Source of the DNA: Ruminococcus sp.
GTDB taxonomy: Bacteria; Bacillota; Clostridia; Oscillospirales; Ruminococcaceae
Assembly (NCBI GenBank): GCA_017521805.1
Contig: JAFXDK010000023.1
Coordinates: 1-39,638, forward strand
DNA length: 39,638 bases
Direction: 5' to 3'
The first letter of the stretch is position 1, and the number at the start of each line of letters is the position of its first letter. Shown here piece after piece: positions 15,640 to 25,025 of the stretch. A program made the position numbers and the translations under genes. The notes under the pieces were generated by a model that was given only the letters and a program-made list of their open reading frames with translations, did no database searches and had not been told where the DNA came from.

Positions 15640-15710
15640 TAGGTATTTTAATTTTTTCTGTATTTTTTCAATTTTGTACAATTTATAGACGGTTGTTGTG
15701 TAGAAGTTGT

Positions 15711-15754
15711 ACAAAAAATCTGCACACCGTACATTGTGTACTGTGTGCAGATTT
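15711..15754. terminator. Terminator of the polysaccharide locus
   Basis: AAATCTGCACAC (15716-15727) pairs with GTGTGCAGATTT (15743-15754), with a further GTAC/GTAC helix inside. On the minus strand the hairpin is followed by a T run (15713-15718), eight bases after the stop of the UDP-glucose dehydrogenase gene. It separates the polysaccharide locus from the ABC operon. Confidence 0.9.
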
Positions 15755-15761
15755 AATTGAA

Positions 15762-16991
15762 CTAATCTCTTCTGAAAATATCTCTTGTATAAACCTTGTC
15801 CTGAACATCGTCAAGGCATGAATCATAGCGATTTGCAATGATAGCATCAGATTGAGCCTTGAATTTCTCAAGGTTATTTACAACTACACTTCCGAAGAAA
15901 GTTTCCCCGTCTTTAAGTGTAGGCTCATATATTACAACAGTTGCACCTTTAGCCTTGATACGCTTCATAACACCCTGTATGGACGACTGACGGAAGTTAT
16001 CGCTGTTTGATTTCATTGTAAGTCGGTACACGCCCACAACCACACTTTTCTCTGAATCCGAGTTCCAGTCGTTATTGCCGCTGTAGCTATAATAGCCGGC
16101 TTTTTCAAGCACACGGTCAGCGATAAAATCCTTACGTGTACGGTTAGACTCAACAATTGCAGACATCATATTCTGAGGAACATCAGCATAGTTAGCAAGA
16201 AGCTGTTTTGTATCTTTAGGCAGACAATATCCGCCATATCCAAAGCTTGGATTGTTATAATGTGTACCAATACGAGGGTCAAGACACACACCGTCAATAA
16301 TCTGCTGTGTATTAAGATTTTTCATCTCAGCATATGTATCGAGCTCATTGAAATAGCTTACACGGAGAGCAAGATAAGTATTAGCAAAAAGCTTTACAGC
16401 CTCAGCCTCTGTAAATCCCATATGAAGAACGGGGATATCCTCCTTAATTGCACCGTCAACAAGAAGCTGTGCAAACTCCTTAGCCTTATCAGCAGAATTA
16501 TCATCACATGAAACAATGATTCGTGAGGGATAGAGATTATCATAAAGAGCCTTTGATTCTCTCAGAAATTCAGGGCTGAATATAATATTCTTGGTGTCAT
16601 ATTTTGCTCTTACACTTTCAGTATATCCAACAGGAATTGTAGACTTAATAACCATCATAGCATCGGGATTTACCTTGAGTACAAGCTCAATTACAGCTTC
16701 AACAGCTGAGCAGTCAAAAAAGTTTTTCTGACTGTCATAGTTTGTAGGAGCCGCAATGATTATATATTCCGCGTCCTTATATGCAGCTTCTGCATCAAGA
16801 GTTGCTGTAAGGTCAAGTTCCTTTTCAGCAAGATATTTCTCAATATAGTCATCCTGTATAGGTGATTTTTTATTGTTGATTAATTCAACCTTTTCAGGTA
16901 TTATATCAACTGCAACAACTGTATTCTTCTGCGCAAGAAGAGTTGCAATTGATAAACCTACATATCCTGTACCTGCTACTGCAATTTTCAT
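15762..16991 (-). CDS. ugd: UDP-glucose 6-dehydrogenase
   Basis: A 409-residue enzyme with the NAD-binding GTGYVG motif (7-12), SPEFLRES (139-146) and the catalytic cysteine motif [11 protein letters not shown] with Cys256. The family oxidises UDP-glucose to UDP-glucuronate with two NAD+; other nucleotide-sugar dehydrogenases of the same family (for example UDP-ManNAc dehydrogenase) are less likely given the length and APTNYD motif. It is the last gene of the polysaccharide locus. Its product is a carboxylated sugar, which would be an acceptor for the ATP-grasp ligases of the same locus (inference). The start has AAAGGAG upstream, at about 12 bases. Confidence 0.93.
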   Translation of the reverse strand: MKIAVAGTGYVGLSIATLLAQKNTVVAVDIIPEKVELINNKKSPIQDDYIEKYLAEKELDLTATLDAEAAYKDAEYIIIAAPTNYDSQKNFFDCSAVEAVIELVLKVNPDAMMVIKSTIPVGYTESVRAKYDTKNIIFSPEFLRESKALYDNLYPSRIIVSCDDNSADKAKEFAQLLVDGAIKEDIPVLHMGFTEAEAVKLFANTYLALRVSYFNELDTYAEMKNLNTQQIIDGVCLDPRIGTHYNNPSFGYGGYCLPKDTKQLLANYADVPQNMMSAIVESNRTRKDFIADRVLEKAGYYSYSGNNDWNSDSEKSVVVGVYRLTMKSNSDNFRQSSIQGVMKRIKAKGATVVIYEPTLKDGETFFGSVVVNNLEKFKAQSDAIIANRYDSCLDDVQDKVYTRDIFRRD

Positions 16992-17008
16992 GACTTCACT
17001 TTACTCCT

Positions 17009-17980
17009 TTACTTTTTTCGTTTTAATTTATTTAACGGAATTGAAACCAGATATTTTATAGATTTTAAAACAGCACGTTTATGGTTCGGATGTTGGTTGT
17101 AAACATATTTCAATATCTCACGATTTTCCTTTGTTCTGTTTTTTAAGTATAGCATCAGTGCTTTCTGATGATTATCATCAAATGCGTCATTATATTTCAA
17201 ATCCTTACCAAAATACTTGGCAAGTGAAATAGCCTGATACATTCCGTCACTTACCCTACCGGTCAGATTCTTTCCTTTCATACGGGAGTTATAACTTCCA
17301 TTGGAAAATGATTTGCGATAACGAGACATCTGCTCAGACATACGCCATACTCTACCATTAAGAAGCAAAACAAGAGATATTTTCTGGTCACCATTCATAG
17401 AAGTAGATTTGCGATACTCATTCATAAAATCTGAATCGAGATTTTTCCATATATTACGATACACAAAAGATGCAAGCTGACCAATAAGAACACGGTGCTC
17501 CGCATCATTAATAGTCATTTCTCTTTCCTCCATTTTACTCCATGTAGGGTCCTGATAACCCTGATACGGCTCATCGTTTTCATCTATATACTCAACATTA
17601 TGTGTAACAGCTATGAAATCCGGATGAGATTCCAGATAATCTACCTGTCTTTGCAACTTATTTGGATCAGTCCAATAATCGTCTCCTTCGCAGTGAGCTA
17701 TATATTTACCCTGCATAACCGGCATTACATGGTTCTGAAAGGCAGGTATTTTCTTCTGAAATTGATTTTCAGTCTGTAATATAGGACGTATAATATCAGG
17801 ATATTTTTCATAATACTCACGTACAATATCTGCGGTTCTATCTGTAGAGGCATCATCATGAACAATAATCTCAATTGGAAAATCTATCTTCTGCATTAAA
17901 ATTCCGTCAAGAGTTTTTCTGATATACTTTTCATGGTTAAAAGTGATAACACACACACTCACCATAATTTCCGACTTCAT
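17009..17980 (-). CDS. Family 2 glycosyltransferase
   Basis: A 323-residue cytoplasmic enzyme. Its N-terminal GT-A fold begins VSVCVITFNHEKYIRKTLDG, and it has HDDASTDRT and a DxD-like EGDDYW at the nucleotide-sugar site. It transfers a sugar to the growing lipid-linked repeat unit; donor and acceptor cannot be told. The start at 17980 has AAGGAGG five to six bases upstream, whereas the ATG at 18007 lies inside the polymerase gene. It overlaps no other gene except that its ribosome site lies in the end of the polymerase gene, so the two are coupled. Confidence 0.92.
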   Translation of the reverse strand: MKSEIMVSVCVITFNHEKYIRKTLDGILMQKIDFPIEIIVHDDASTDRTADIVREYYEKYPDIIRPILQTENQFQKKIPAFQNHVMPVMQGKYIAHCEGDDYWTDPNKLQRQVDYLESHPDFIAVTHNVEYIDENDEPYQGYQDPTWSKMEEREMTINDAEHRVLIGQLASFVYRNIWKNLDSDFMNEYRKSTSMNGDQKISLVLLLNGRVWRMSEQMSRYRKSFSNGSYNSRMKGKNLTGRVSDGMYQAISLAKYFGKDLKYNDAFDDNHQKALMLYLKNRTKENREILKYVYNQHPNHKRAVLKSIKYLVSIPLNKLKRKK

Positions 17981-17990
17981 TTTATCCTCC

Positions 17991-19304
17991 TTATTCAACA
18001 GGTTCATCCACTATTTTTTCTCCAAGCAAATCAAGAAGCAAATCAACATCTTCATCTGACATTTCTATCTGATAGCTGCAATCCTTTAATTTTGATTTTT
18101 TGCTTTGCAACATTGTGACACCTATGCCAATAGCACCTCCAAGAAGAGGCTCATACCAGAAAGAATACGAAAACATAAGACGACAGATACTAAATGAAAT
18201 CAGAGCAAGAAATATCGGGAACTGTGGATGCTTACGATGTTTCACAAACACTCTCGCTATAAAAACAGCTAATGCAGCCAAAAGCACTGAGCCCAACAAT
18301 AGACCGAATGTAATAAGGATTTCATAAACAACATTATGACTGTAATATTGTTCATTCAGCAAGTAACGATCACCATAAGCGCCATGACCTGTAAAAATAC
18401 TGTGTCTGGACAATGCTTTTTCCAATATGCCATAAATTCTGTCACGTCCAGTAGCATCAGCGATTTCTCCCTCTGCAAGCTTCAATAATGTACGTGATTC
18501 AATGCCAAATATAACCGCAGTATTATATATCCACCTCAGTATTCCCTTGGAAGTAATAACAAGAGCGCCTAAGCAGCCAATAATAATTGTAGCAAGCTTA
18601 TATCTCGACATTCCCGGTTCAACAATTAGCATATATATAACAAGGAAACATAGGTAACCGAGAACGCATCCTCTTGAACCAAAGAAAACACCCAACGCAA
18701 TACTTAATCCACTGAGATAAAGATATCCGGTTTTTTTACGGTCATTTAAATAGAACATCAGGAATAAAATTGCAGGAAATGCAATCTGATAACCGAACAG
18801 CATATTATATTCCTCTGCTGTTTCCTGTTGTGCAGGTCGTAAAAACCCCCATGAATTGCCTATAAAGTTAATCCATGCTATGATTTTGAAATCATATTCA
18901 AGCTGTTTCAGATTTTTCTGACATCTTATAAAGTAATATGCAAAAGGCGCAGAAACAAAATTCAGCACATTTCCCCAGATAGCCCATTGAGGATTATCAA
19001 AAAATACTCCTCTGTACTCAGGATGTATTTTTAACGTTCCAAAGAATATTCCTGCTGTCAAACCAATTACAATGATGCCGTCAATACGAAGTGAGCCACG
19101 CTCGTTTAAAATAGATAAACCGAGAAAAAGATATATTACCCCAAGCAGTCCAAAAGCTATAAGACTTTTGCTTATCGGTACAAGTCCGAACAAATTTGTC
19201 AATGCAACTTTAGAAAAGAACAAAATAATAGCAATATCCTTATATCTGTAACGCTTTGTACAGTCCTGCCATATTCTTATAAATCTTTCAAGCGCATGTT
19301 CCAA
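17991..19304 (-). CDS. O-antigen/polysaccharide polymerase (Wzy-like)
   Basis: A 437-residue membrane protein with about eleven hydrophobic segments and one large loop carrying FTGHGAYGDRYLLNEQYY followed by SHN. This glycine-histidine-rich region is characteristic of the Wzy/O-antigen ligase family. It would polymerise flipped repeat units on the outer face of the membrane. It starts with an unusual TTG (19302-19304); GAGGTG (19312-19317) is seven bases upstream and no in-frame ATG fits. The C-terminus is an acidic cytoplasmic tail. Wzy proteins are too divergent for the linkage formed to be predicted. The Wzx partner is encoded at 36425-37891. Confidence 0.85.
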   Translation of the reverse strand: MEHALERFIRIWQDCTKRYRYKDIAIILFFSKVALTNLFGLVPISKSLIAFGLLGVIYLFLGLSILNERGSLRIDGIIVIGLTAGIFFGTLKIHPEYRGVFFDNPQWAIWGNVLNFVSAPFAYYFIRCQKNLKQLEYDFKIIAWINFIGNSWGFLRPAQQETAEEYNMLFGYQIAFPAILFLMFYLNDRKKTGYLYLSGLSIALGVFFGSRGCVLGYLCFLVIYMLIVEPGMSRYKLATIIIGCLGALVITSKGILRWIYNTAVIFGIESRTLLKLAEGEIADATGRDRIYGILEKALSRHSIFTGHGAYGDRYLLNEQYYSHNVVYEILITFGLLLGSVLLAALAVFIARVFVKHRKHPQFPIFLALISFSICRLMFSYSFWYEPLLGGAIGIGVTMLQSKKSKLKDCSYQIEMSDEDVDLLLDLLGEKIVDEPVE

Positions 19305-19345
19305 AATGCATCACCTCATTCCCTGATACACAAAATCGTTTCTGA

Positions 19346-20527
19346 TTATCCAGTAATAAATTTTTCCAATTTTTTATTCTGAATACTTCTTGAATACGTG
19401 ACGGTATCAGCTTCATCAGTTAATTTTGTTATGGATTTTTCGATTATTTCACCGATAGCCTTTTCCGTATCTGCAAGCTGACTGCATGCATAACCGCCGG
19501 AAAATCCCGAAACAAGCTCAGACAAATATGTATTAGGAGCTCCCACGTAAAGAACAGGTCGGTTAGCATATATATAATCGTAAATTTTTGTTCCTATCGC
19601 CTGCTTGCGAATATCCACAAGAAGATTCACATCAGCATTTTTCAGCATTTCCATACCTATCTGATAAGGACAAAAGCCTGTGCAAATAAAATGGTCAGAC
19701 GGAAATCCAGTTTCCTGCATCATTCTGTCAATTTCCATTTCCCTTTCTCCGATGTGAAAAATCACAAGATTCGGATATTTTTTTAACAATGATGCTGCGG
19801 CTGTCAGAAGCATTTTTCCATAATCATAGGAATAATATATCAGCTTGCCAAAAGAAGCAAGAATAACAGCATTCTGGCGATTTGGAATTGTATTGAGTAT
19901 TTCCTCAGCCTTATTTCGTTCTTCATCCGTAATCTGAGCAAAAAGGGTATCATCGTATCCGTTGTACACAACGTTTATCTTATCACGGTATTTTCTGTAT
20001 GCACGGCGCAGAATATCTGCCCAGCCGTCAGTAACTGTTATTACCGCATCAGCTGATGCAATTGCGTTGCGCTCAATAGGATAGAACATTAATTTACGGC
20101 TAAGTTTTTTGGGTGAAAAAAATTCTTTCTTGCTACGCATATCAAAAATCCACAAATCACGATAATCAAGAACGCAGCGTGTATTGAATTCATTTTTGCA
20201 TATTTCACACAGCGGAACAGTTTCATAAGAGCCGCAGGTTATAAAAACACAATCAGGTTTCTGTTCCTTCATACAGCGGCGGAATTCTTCCTTATATGCT
20301 TCACTGCGATGTGGATAGCTTTCTTTCGTATTCTGTACAACTTCTGTAATTGAATCTATCTTCCCTGTTCCGAAATTTTTTGCTTCCTCTGTACGTTCAT
20401 CCATTTTATTCGTAAGAACAGAAATTGAATGTCCCTGTTTAAGCAAATAACGCACAAGACTTGAAACACGCACTACCGCCACAGTTGCATATGGTGGGAA
20501 ATGGGTTGCAACAATCAAAATTTTCAT
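19346..20527 (-). CDS. Family 4 glycosyltransferase
   Basis: A 393-residue GT-B enzyme. The N-terminal domain begins MKILIVATHFPPYATVAVVR, typical of GT4, and the C-terminal domain has VVYNGYDDTLF and the acceptor/donor region GTKIYDYIYANRPVLYVG. It lacks the classic EX7E exactly, as many GT4 members do. It adds one sugar to the repeat unit at the cytoplasmic face. The ATG overlaps the stop of the preceding glycosyltransferase gene by four bases (20524-20527), so translation is coupled. The donor is not known. Confidence 0.9.
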   Translation of the reverse strand: MKILIVATHFPPYATVAVVRVSSLVRYLLKQGHSISVLTNKMDERTEEAKNFGTGKIDSITEVVQNTKESYPHRSEAYKEEFRRCMKEQKPDCVFITCGSYETVPLCEICKNEFNTRCVLDYRDLWIFDMRSKKEFFSPKKLSRKLMFYPIERNAIASADAVITVTDGWADILRRAYRKYRDKINVVYNGYDDTLFAQITDEERNKAEEILNTIPNRQNAVILASFGKLIYYSYDYGKMLLTAAASLLKKYPNLVIFHIGEREMEIDRMMQETGFPSDHFICTGFCPYQIGMEMLKNADVNLLVDIRKQAIGTKIYDYIYANRPVLYVGAPNTYLSELVSGFSGGYACSQLADTEKAIGEIIEKSITKLTDEADTVTYSRSIQNKKLEKFITG

Positions 20528-21696
20528 TTCGCTGACGCACCTTTCGAAAAATTAATATCCAAAGCATTTTTCATCCTCTGTAGCAAATCCATAGCAACAG
20601 AAGACTGGCTGAACTTTTTCTCAGCCTCAGAAGCAATTGAATCAGAAGAAAAGCGATTTCTCTCATTTTTCATAAATATCATAGCCTGAGCCATGCTGTC
20701 TACATCGTCAGGCGGAACAAGTATACCGTTTGCATCATGGAGATAAACTTCAATAGAACTTGGCTTAACACCGATAACCGGTTTTCCGCTGCACCATGCT
20801 TCAATAAATGGCACACCAAAAGTTTCCAGAACACTTGCGGATACAAAACAATCTACCTGCCGCATAAGCTCAGCAACCTTTTCACGTTCAATAGGACCTG
20901 TCATTGTAACTTGTTTTTCAATTCCAAGATTTTTAATCTGATTTTTTAATACATCAGCCAGTTCACCGCCGCCAGCAACAATAAGCTGTACATTTTCATT
21001 ATCCTTAAACGACTTTGCAAATGCCTCAATAACAATATCAAAACGTTTTCCAGGCACAAGTCTTCCTACAGCAAAAAAACGAAATTTATCGTCATTACTA
21101 TTTTCATTTGCAGGAAAAAACAAAGGCGATACCATATTTGGAATTACCGAAATATCACGCTTTGTTCCTGTTAGTTCCATTACACTTTTACGAAGAAGAT
21201 GCCCTACGCAGATAAATTCAGATGCCTCATAAACAATCTTTTTAAGTAAATTCACTCGAAATGTTTCAAGATTTTTTGTCTGGACCTTTGACCAATGCTC
21301 AGTAACTAAAACAGGCACTCCATAGCTTTTCAGTTTTTTCCATATTTTCTCAGTCATGGTTAGAAGCGGAAAATGTACGTGTATAGCATCAGGCGCACCA
21401 TTTTTTTCACATTTCTTTATAGCATTGAGCATACAAGATGATTTAAGCGGCTGGAAAAGGCACTGAGGCAAACCGCCTACAGGAAGATAATTTCCGCAAA
21501 GAGCCACTTCATCTTTAATACGGCAGTCCTTTCCGCAGGTTCTGAGCACTTTAACAGAACGGTTATCAGCAAAAAGATAGCTTACCTGCACATCTTCGCC
21601 ATAACGCTGCAAAGCCTGTGCCTGCTCAAATTCAAATATACCCATCATTCCGGTTTTTACTTCAGGCACTGTACGGCCTATAACCCAGATTCGCAT
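20524..21696 (-). CDS. Family 4 glycosyltransferase
   Basis: A 390-residue GT-B enzyme with a glycogen-synthase-like C-terminal domain: FAVGRLVPGKRFDIVIEAFA, LIVAGGGELADVL, and the donor-site motif SVLETFGVPFIEAWCSGKPV, which contains the E-x7-E signature. The N-terminal half has HVHFPLL and TEHWSK. It transfers a sugar from a nucleotide donor to the lipid-linked intermediate. AAAGGAG lies about seven bases before the ATG. It is the middle of a tight run of epimerase and glycosyltransferase genes. The donor is unknown. Confidence 0.93.
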   Translation of the reverse strand: MRIWVIGRTVPEVKTGMMGIFEFEQAQALQRYGEDVQVSYLFADNRSVKVLRTCGKDCRIKDEVALCGNYLPVGGLPQCLFQPLKSSCMLNAIKKCEKNGAPDAIHVHFPLLTMTEKIWKKLKSYGVPVLVTEHWSKVQTKNLETFRVNLLKKIVYEASEFICVGHLLRKSVMELTGTKRDISVIPNMVSPLFFPANENSNDDKFRFFAVGRLVPGKRFDIVIEAFAKSFKDNENVQLIVAGGGELADVLKNQIKNLGIEKQVTMTGPIEREKVAELMRQVDCFVSASVLETFGVPFIEAWCSGKPVIGVKPSSIEVYLHDANGILVPPDDVDSMAQAMIFMKNERNRFSSDSIASEAEKKFSQSSVAMDLLQRMKNALDINFSKGASAK

Positions 21697-21707
21697 ATAC
21701 TACTCCT

Positions 21708-22610
21708 TTATTTCTGTGCTGACAAAAGCATTTCAACAAGCTCCTGTGTAAACTTTTCCATTGAAATTTCGGGCTTCCACGAAAACTGCGACATAAATCT
21801 TGTACTATCCAGAGCAGAACAAAGCCTGTCTTCTGAGGGATTAATCTCAAATGCAGAAAGCTTGTTCCCTGTATACGTTTCAACCGTGCTTTTGGCAAGT
21901 TCTGCAAGTTCAACTATACCCCATTCACGTTCTGCACCGATATTGTAAACTTTCTCCCACTTTTCACAGTCAGCAGAAGCAAGACAAAGCAAAGCTACCG
22001 CAGCATCGCGCACATCGAGAAAGCCAAAACTCTGATAACCTGCATTAACAGATATCTCGCCTTTTTCTATAGCGTTTTTAACAAAGCGGTTTATTATACG
22101 CACATGGAAATCAAGACCGATAAGGCTTGCCATACGCAAATTTGTGAAAGGTACATTTTTTTCATGGCATAATACTTCAAGGAGCTGTTCACTCATATAC
22201 TTTGAAACAGCATATCTGTTTTCAGGAGAAACCTGAGTATTCTCATCAGCAGGAGCAGTTCGCTTGCTGTCATAAACGCTCTGTGATGAAATATTGGCTA
22301 CAGCGCCTACACCGCCATTTATTGCAGTTTCAAAAACATACTTCTGGAAATCAAGACCCTTTGCAAAGCCTACACTGTCATTGTTTCTCGGGAATGCGCA
22401 ATGAAGAAGCACATCAATATCTGAGAAATCATAGCCGTTTCTCAGAAAATCTTCACTCTGCAGATATTCATAACGATTTCCGAATTCCTGTTCAAGAGAG
22501 CTGCTCTGTGAAGAAAGGGCAATTATGCGCAGTTTAGAATCAACAGCAAGACGCAGAAATTCTCTGCCCAACATTCCGCCTGCACCTGTAAGAAAAATTG
22601 TTTTACTCAT
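21708..22610 (-). CDS. NAD-dependent epimerase/dehydratase (SDR family)
   Basis: A 300-residue extended short-chain dehydrogenase: TGAGGMLG (8-15) for NAD(P), ANISSQSVYDS (catalytic serine region), and YAVSK (Tyr-x3-Lys). It resembles sugar 4-epimerases, dehydratases and GDP/dTDP-sugar reductases; which reaction it performs cannot be settled from sequence. Given that dTDP-4-keto-6-deoxyglucose is made upstream in this locus, reduction or epimerisation of a keto-sugar nucleotide is plausible (inference). AAGGA before the ATG overlaps the end of the preceding ATP-grasp gene, 11 bases away. Confidence 0.88.
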   Translation of the reverse strand: MSKTIFLTGAGGMLGREFLRLAVDSKLRIIALSSQSSSLEQEFGNRYEYLQSEDFLRNGYDFSDIDVLLHCAFPRNNDSVGFAKGLDFQKYVFETAINGGVGAVANISSQSVYDSKRTAPADENTQVSPENRYAVSKYMSEQLLEVLCHEKNVPFTNLRMASLIGLDFHVRIINRFVKNAIEKGEISVNAGYQSFGFLDVRDAAVALLCLASADCEKWEKVYNIGAEREWGIVELAELAKSTVETYTGNKLSAFEINPSEDRLCSALDSTRFMSQFSWKPEISMEKFTQELVEMLLSAQK

Positions 22611-22621
22611 TATATATATCC

Positions 22622-23929
22622 TTAATCAAGCATACCTTCAAGGTCTGATTTTTCAAGTCCTGGTAAAAGAAGATTTTCACCCTCAGGAGATGTTACACTG
22701 AGACAGTTATAAACAGTTTTAAACTGATTCCACAATGCTTCTTTTGTAGGAGCCTCTCCAAGAACGCGGAGCATAATCTGACGAAGCTGCCCTTTTCCCT
22801 CAGGAGGCAGAGTTTCTCCCTCATGACGAGCAAGAACAGCGTCGATAACGCCCTCTGTAGCAAGTATATCCTCAACACCTGTAATTTTTCCGATAGTACC
22901 GGGTTTCATAAGGAAAGAAACATTGCTTCCGTATACTTTCCAATTTGGATTAATGACATTTCTAAGGTCTTCATCAGCCATTTTACCTGTAAATGCAAAA
23001 TGTATAAGCATTTCAAGAGGGTCATATCCTCCGATGCGCTTCATATTCAGGTATTCCAGTGAACCTGTAAGACGATATCCTATATCGTATACCAGACATT
23101 CGCCGTCCTCAACCATACACTGCATAAACATCATACCATTCTTTATGCCGACAGAAGAAAGCATTTTTTCAACATTCGGAAGTACATTTTTCTGATAATT
23201 AGGAAGCAGAGCTGACGGATAAGAATATGCAACAGGAAGAGCAATAGAATCTTCCTGATTTTTCTTTACATGACGGTTGCCCATACCACTGAGAATGATA
23301 TTGCCGTCCTGAAAAACATAGAAGACAGTAACTTCCTTGCAGGAATCCACAAAACGCTCCACGAGAACCTTGCCTGATTCGGAAACTCTTTCAGCCTCTT
23401 CACAGGCGGCTATCATCTGCTCCTCATTTTCACAGATAGCCACACCTCTTGCGCCGCTACTATCAGCAGGCTTTACAAGTACGGGATAACGGATATAATC
23501 CCAGCTTTCAGTGCGGTTATGGAAGTCTACATCATAAGAATCAATTGTAGGCACGCCAAACTGACGGCAAAGGGCTTTATACTGTGTCTTATCAGTCATT
23601 TTTTCAAACTGCTCTCTTGTGCCATAGCAGGGAAGTCCAACTCTCTCACAAATATCAGCATAATAAGGCAGTACGGAATCGGTAAATCCAGTAATAATAC
23701 CGTCAATCTTCTTCTCACGGACAAGCTGTTCCATAGCGTCCAAGTCAGTAGTACTTACAAAGCAAGCCTCATCTGCAATCTGCTTTGCAGGAGATCTTTC
23801 AAGTGCATACCAGTCAGTAACAAGAACATATGCCCCCATTTCCTGTGCTTTTTTTACTACCTGACAGCTTATTCTTGAACCACCAAGGATAAGCAGACGT
23901 TTTCCTTCAAATTCTCTACCCATTTTCAT
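22622..23929 (-). CDS. ATP-grasp carboxylate ligase (paralogue of 32505-33806)
   Basis: A 435-residue ATP-grasp protein. The N-terminal pre-ATP-grasp part (about 10-120) reads KRLLILGGSRISCQVVKKAQ and ERSPAKQIADE. The ATP-binding core has YPVLVKPADSSGARGV (substrate- and Mg-ATP-binding loop) and a glycine-rich YDIGYRLTGS in place of the usual N-x-R metal site. It has the architecture of biotin-carboxylase-like carboxylate-amine ligases, which form an amide through an acyl phosphate. Donor and acceptor are unknown. It is clearly related over its length to the ligase at 32505-33806. In this setting it probably attaches an amino acid or amine to a sugar acid, or makes an activated side group (inference). 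AAAGGAG before the ATG supports the start. Confidence 0.88.
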   Translation of the reverse strand: MKMGREFEGKRLLILGGSRISCQVVKKAQEMGAYVLVTDWYALERSPAKQIADEACFVSTTDLDAMEQLVREKKIDGIITGFTDSVLPYYADICERVGLPCYGTREQFEKMTDKTQYKALCRQFGVPTIDSYDVDFHNRTESWDYIRYPVLVKPADSSGARGVAICENEEQMIAACEEAERVSESGKVLVERFVDSCKEVTVFYVFQDGNIILSGMGNRHVKKNQEDSIALPVAYSYPSALLPNYQKNVLPNVEKMLSSVGIKNGMMFMQCMVEDGECLVYDIGYRLTGSLEYLNMKRIGGYDPLEMLIHFAFTGKMADEDLRNVINPNWKVYGSNVSFLMKPGTIGKITGVEDILATEGVIDAVLARHEGETLPPEGKGQLRQIMLRVLGEAPTKEALWNQFKTVYNCLSVTSPEGENLLLPGLEKSDLEGMLD

Positions 23930-24011
23930 AATGCTCCTTTAACTTACAGGATTCTCTGAAAACCATAATACAAGCGTAATAAAGCCTTAAATACGATTTT
24001 CGGTAAACCTC

Positions 24012-24989
24012 TTATTTTGCACGATACTGCGGAAAATAATCAACATTTGAACGATCTATCTGCTTTTTCTCGCAAAGCTCCGCATAAATCTGTTCATTCC
24101 AGATTTTCTTACCCACATAAAAATCAAATATTGCATCTTTGGTAAATTTCTTTTTGAATAAAAACAACGGATCATTTTCGTTATCGCTTGTTCCTCCGCC
24201 ATAATGAATAACAGAAACACCATTTTCCTTTGCCCATACTGCTGTTTCATATTTAAGTATATAGGCAGGAGAATATGGCAGATACTCATTGAAAGTACCA
24301 GACAAATGCGCCTGAAGAATACCGTTATAAACAAAATAGAAACCTGCTGCAATAATTTTATCCTCTAGCATTGCTTCAATAAGGATAATATTGTCACGAT
24401 AATATCTAAGACATGTATCAAAATACGATTTTGGGAAGTAGTAGTAATCATTTGCCTTATCCCTGTCCATTGTATCATAATAAACTGGAATAAAGGAATC
24501 AAGATTTTCAGGTGCCAATGTAATACGGCAGGTTACACCTTTGCGCTGAGCTTGACGAATTGTTTTTCGACATGATTTTGAAAATTCCTCTTGAACAGGA
24601 TTCTCATAATCTGAAATATTAGTACCAACTGTGTGATGAAGATAAATTGTTTCATATATATTGCGGAAATCAGCCTGATTATCCACAACAGGATGAAAAC
24701 GGACAAATTCACTTACAATATTTTTTTCTTTGCAATATTCACAAAAAGCATTTCCAAAAGCTTCAGCAAGTGCAGTTCTATCACCATTACATTCAGTTAT
24801 AAGAGGACCGCCGTATCCATATGGAGTTACAATATCGTAATAGCCATCTGCGTCAGGGATTTCTCTCATCATAAACTGATGGATAACTGTACCAAGTTCA
24901 CTTTCAAACACAAAGCGTTCTGCTTTGGCGTTTTCAATCTCCTCATACAATTTTCCGAAATTTTCATCAAAATAAATATCAGGAAGCAA
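24012..24989 (-). CDS. FemAB/GNAT-like acyltransferase
   Basis: A 325-residue protein of the FemAB-related N-acyltransferase group (BioF2-like GNAT fold). Characteristic pieces are SKSCRKTIRQAQRKGVTCRI, an arginine/lysine helix, then QAHLSGTFNEYLPYSPAYIL, IHYGGGTSDNENDPLFLFKK and KFTKDAIFDFYVGK. FemAB proteins transfer amino acids from aminoacyl-tRNA to peptidoglycan precursors; other members acylate amino-sugars. Here it sits in a polysaccharide operon, so it probably adds an acyl or aminoacyl group to the repeat unit. It starts with TTG (24987-24989), with AAAGGAA about 11 bases upstream; the start is the least certain in the operon. Confidence 0.8.
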   Translation of the reverse strand: MLPDIYFDENFGKLYEEIENAKAERFVFESELGTVIHQFMMREIPDADGYYDIVTPYGYGGPLITECNGDRTALAEAFGNAFCEYCKEKNIVSEFVRFHPVVDNQADFRNIYETIYLHHTVGTNISDYENPVQEEFSKSCRKTIRQAQRKGVTCRITLAPENLDSFIPVYYDTMDRDKANDYYYFPKSYFDTCLRYYRDNIILIEAMLEDKIIAAGFYFVYNGILQAHLSGTFNEYLPYSPAYILKYETAVWAKENGVSVIHYGGGTSDNENDPLFLFKKKFTKDAIFDFYVGKKIWNEQIYAELCEKKQIDRSNVDYFPQYRAK

Positions 24990-25025
24990 GATTTAATTCA
25001 TTCCTTTCTTATATTCATGAACGAC

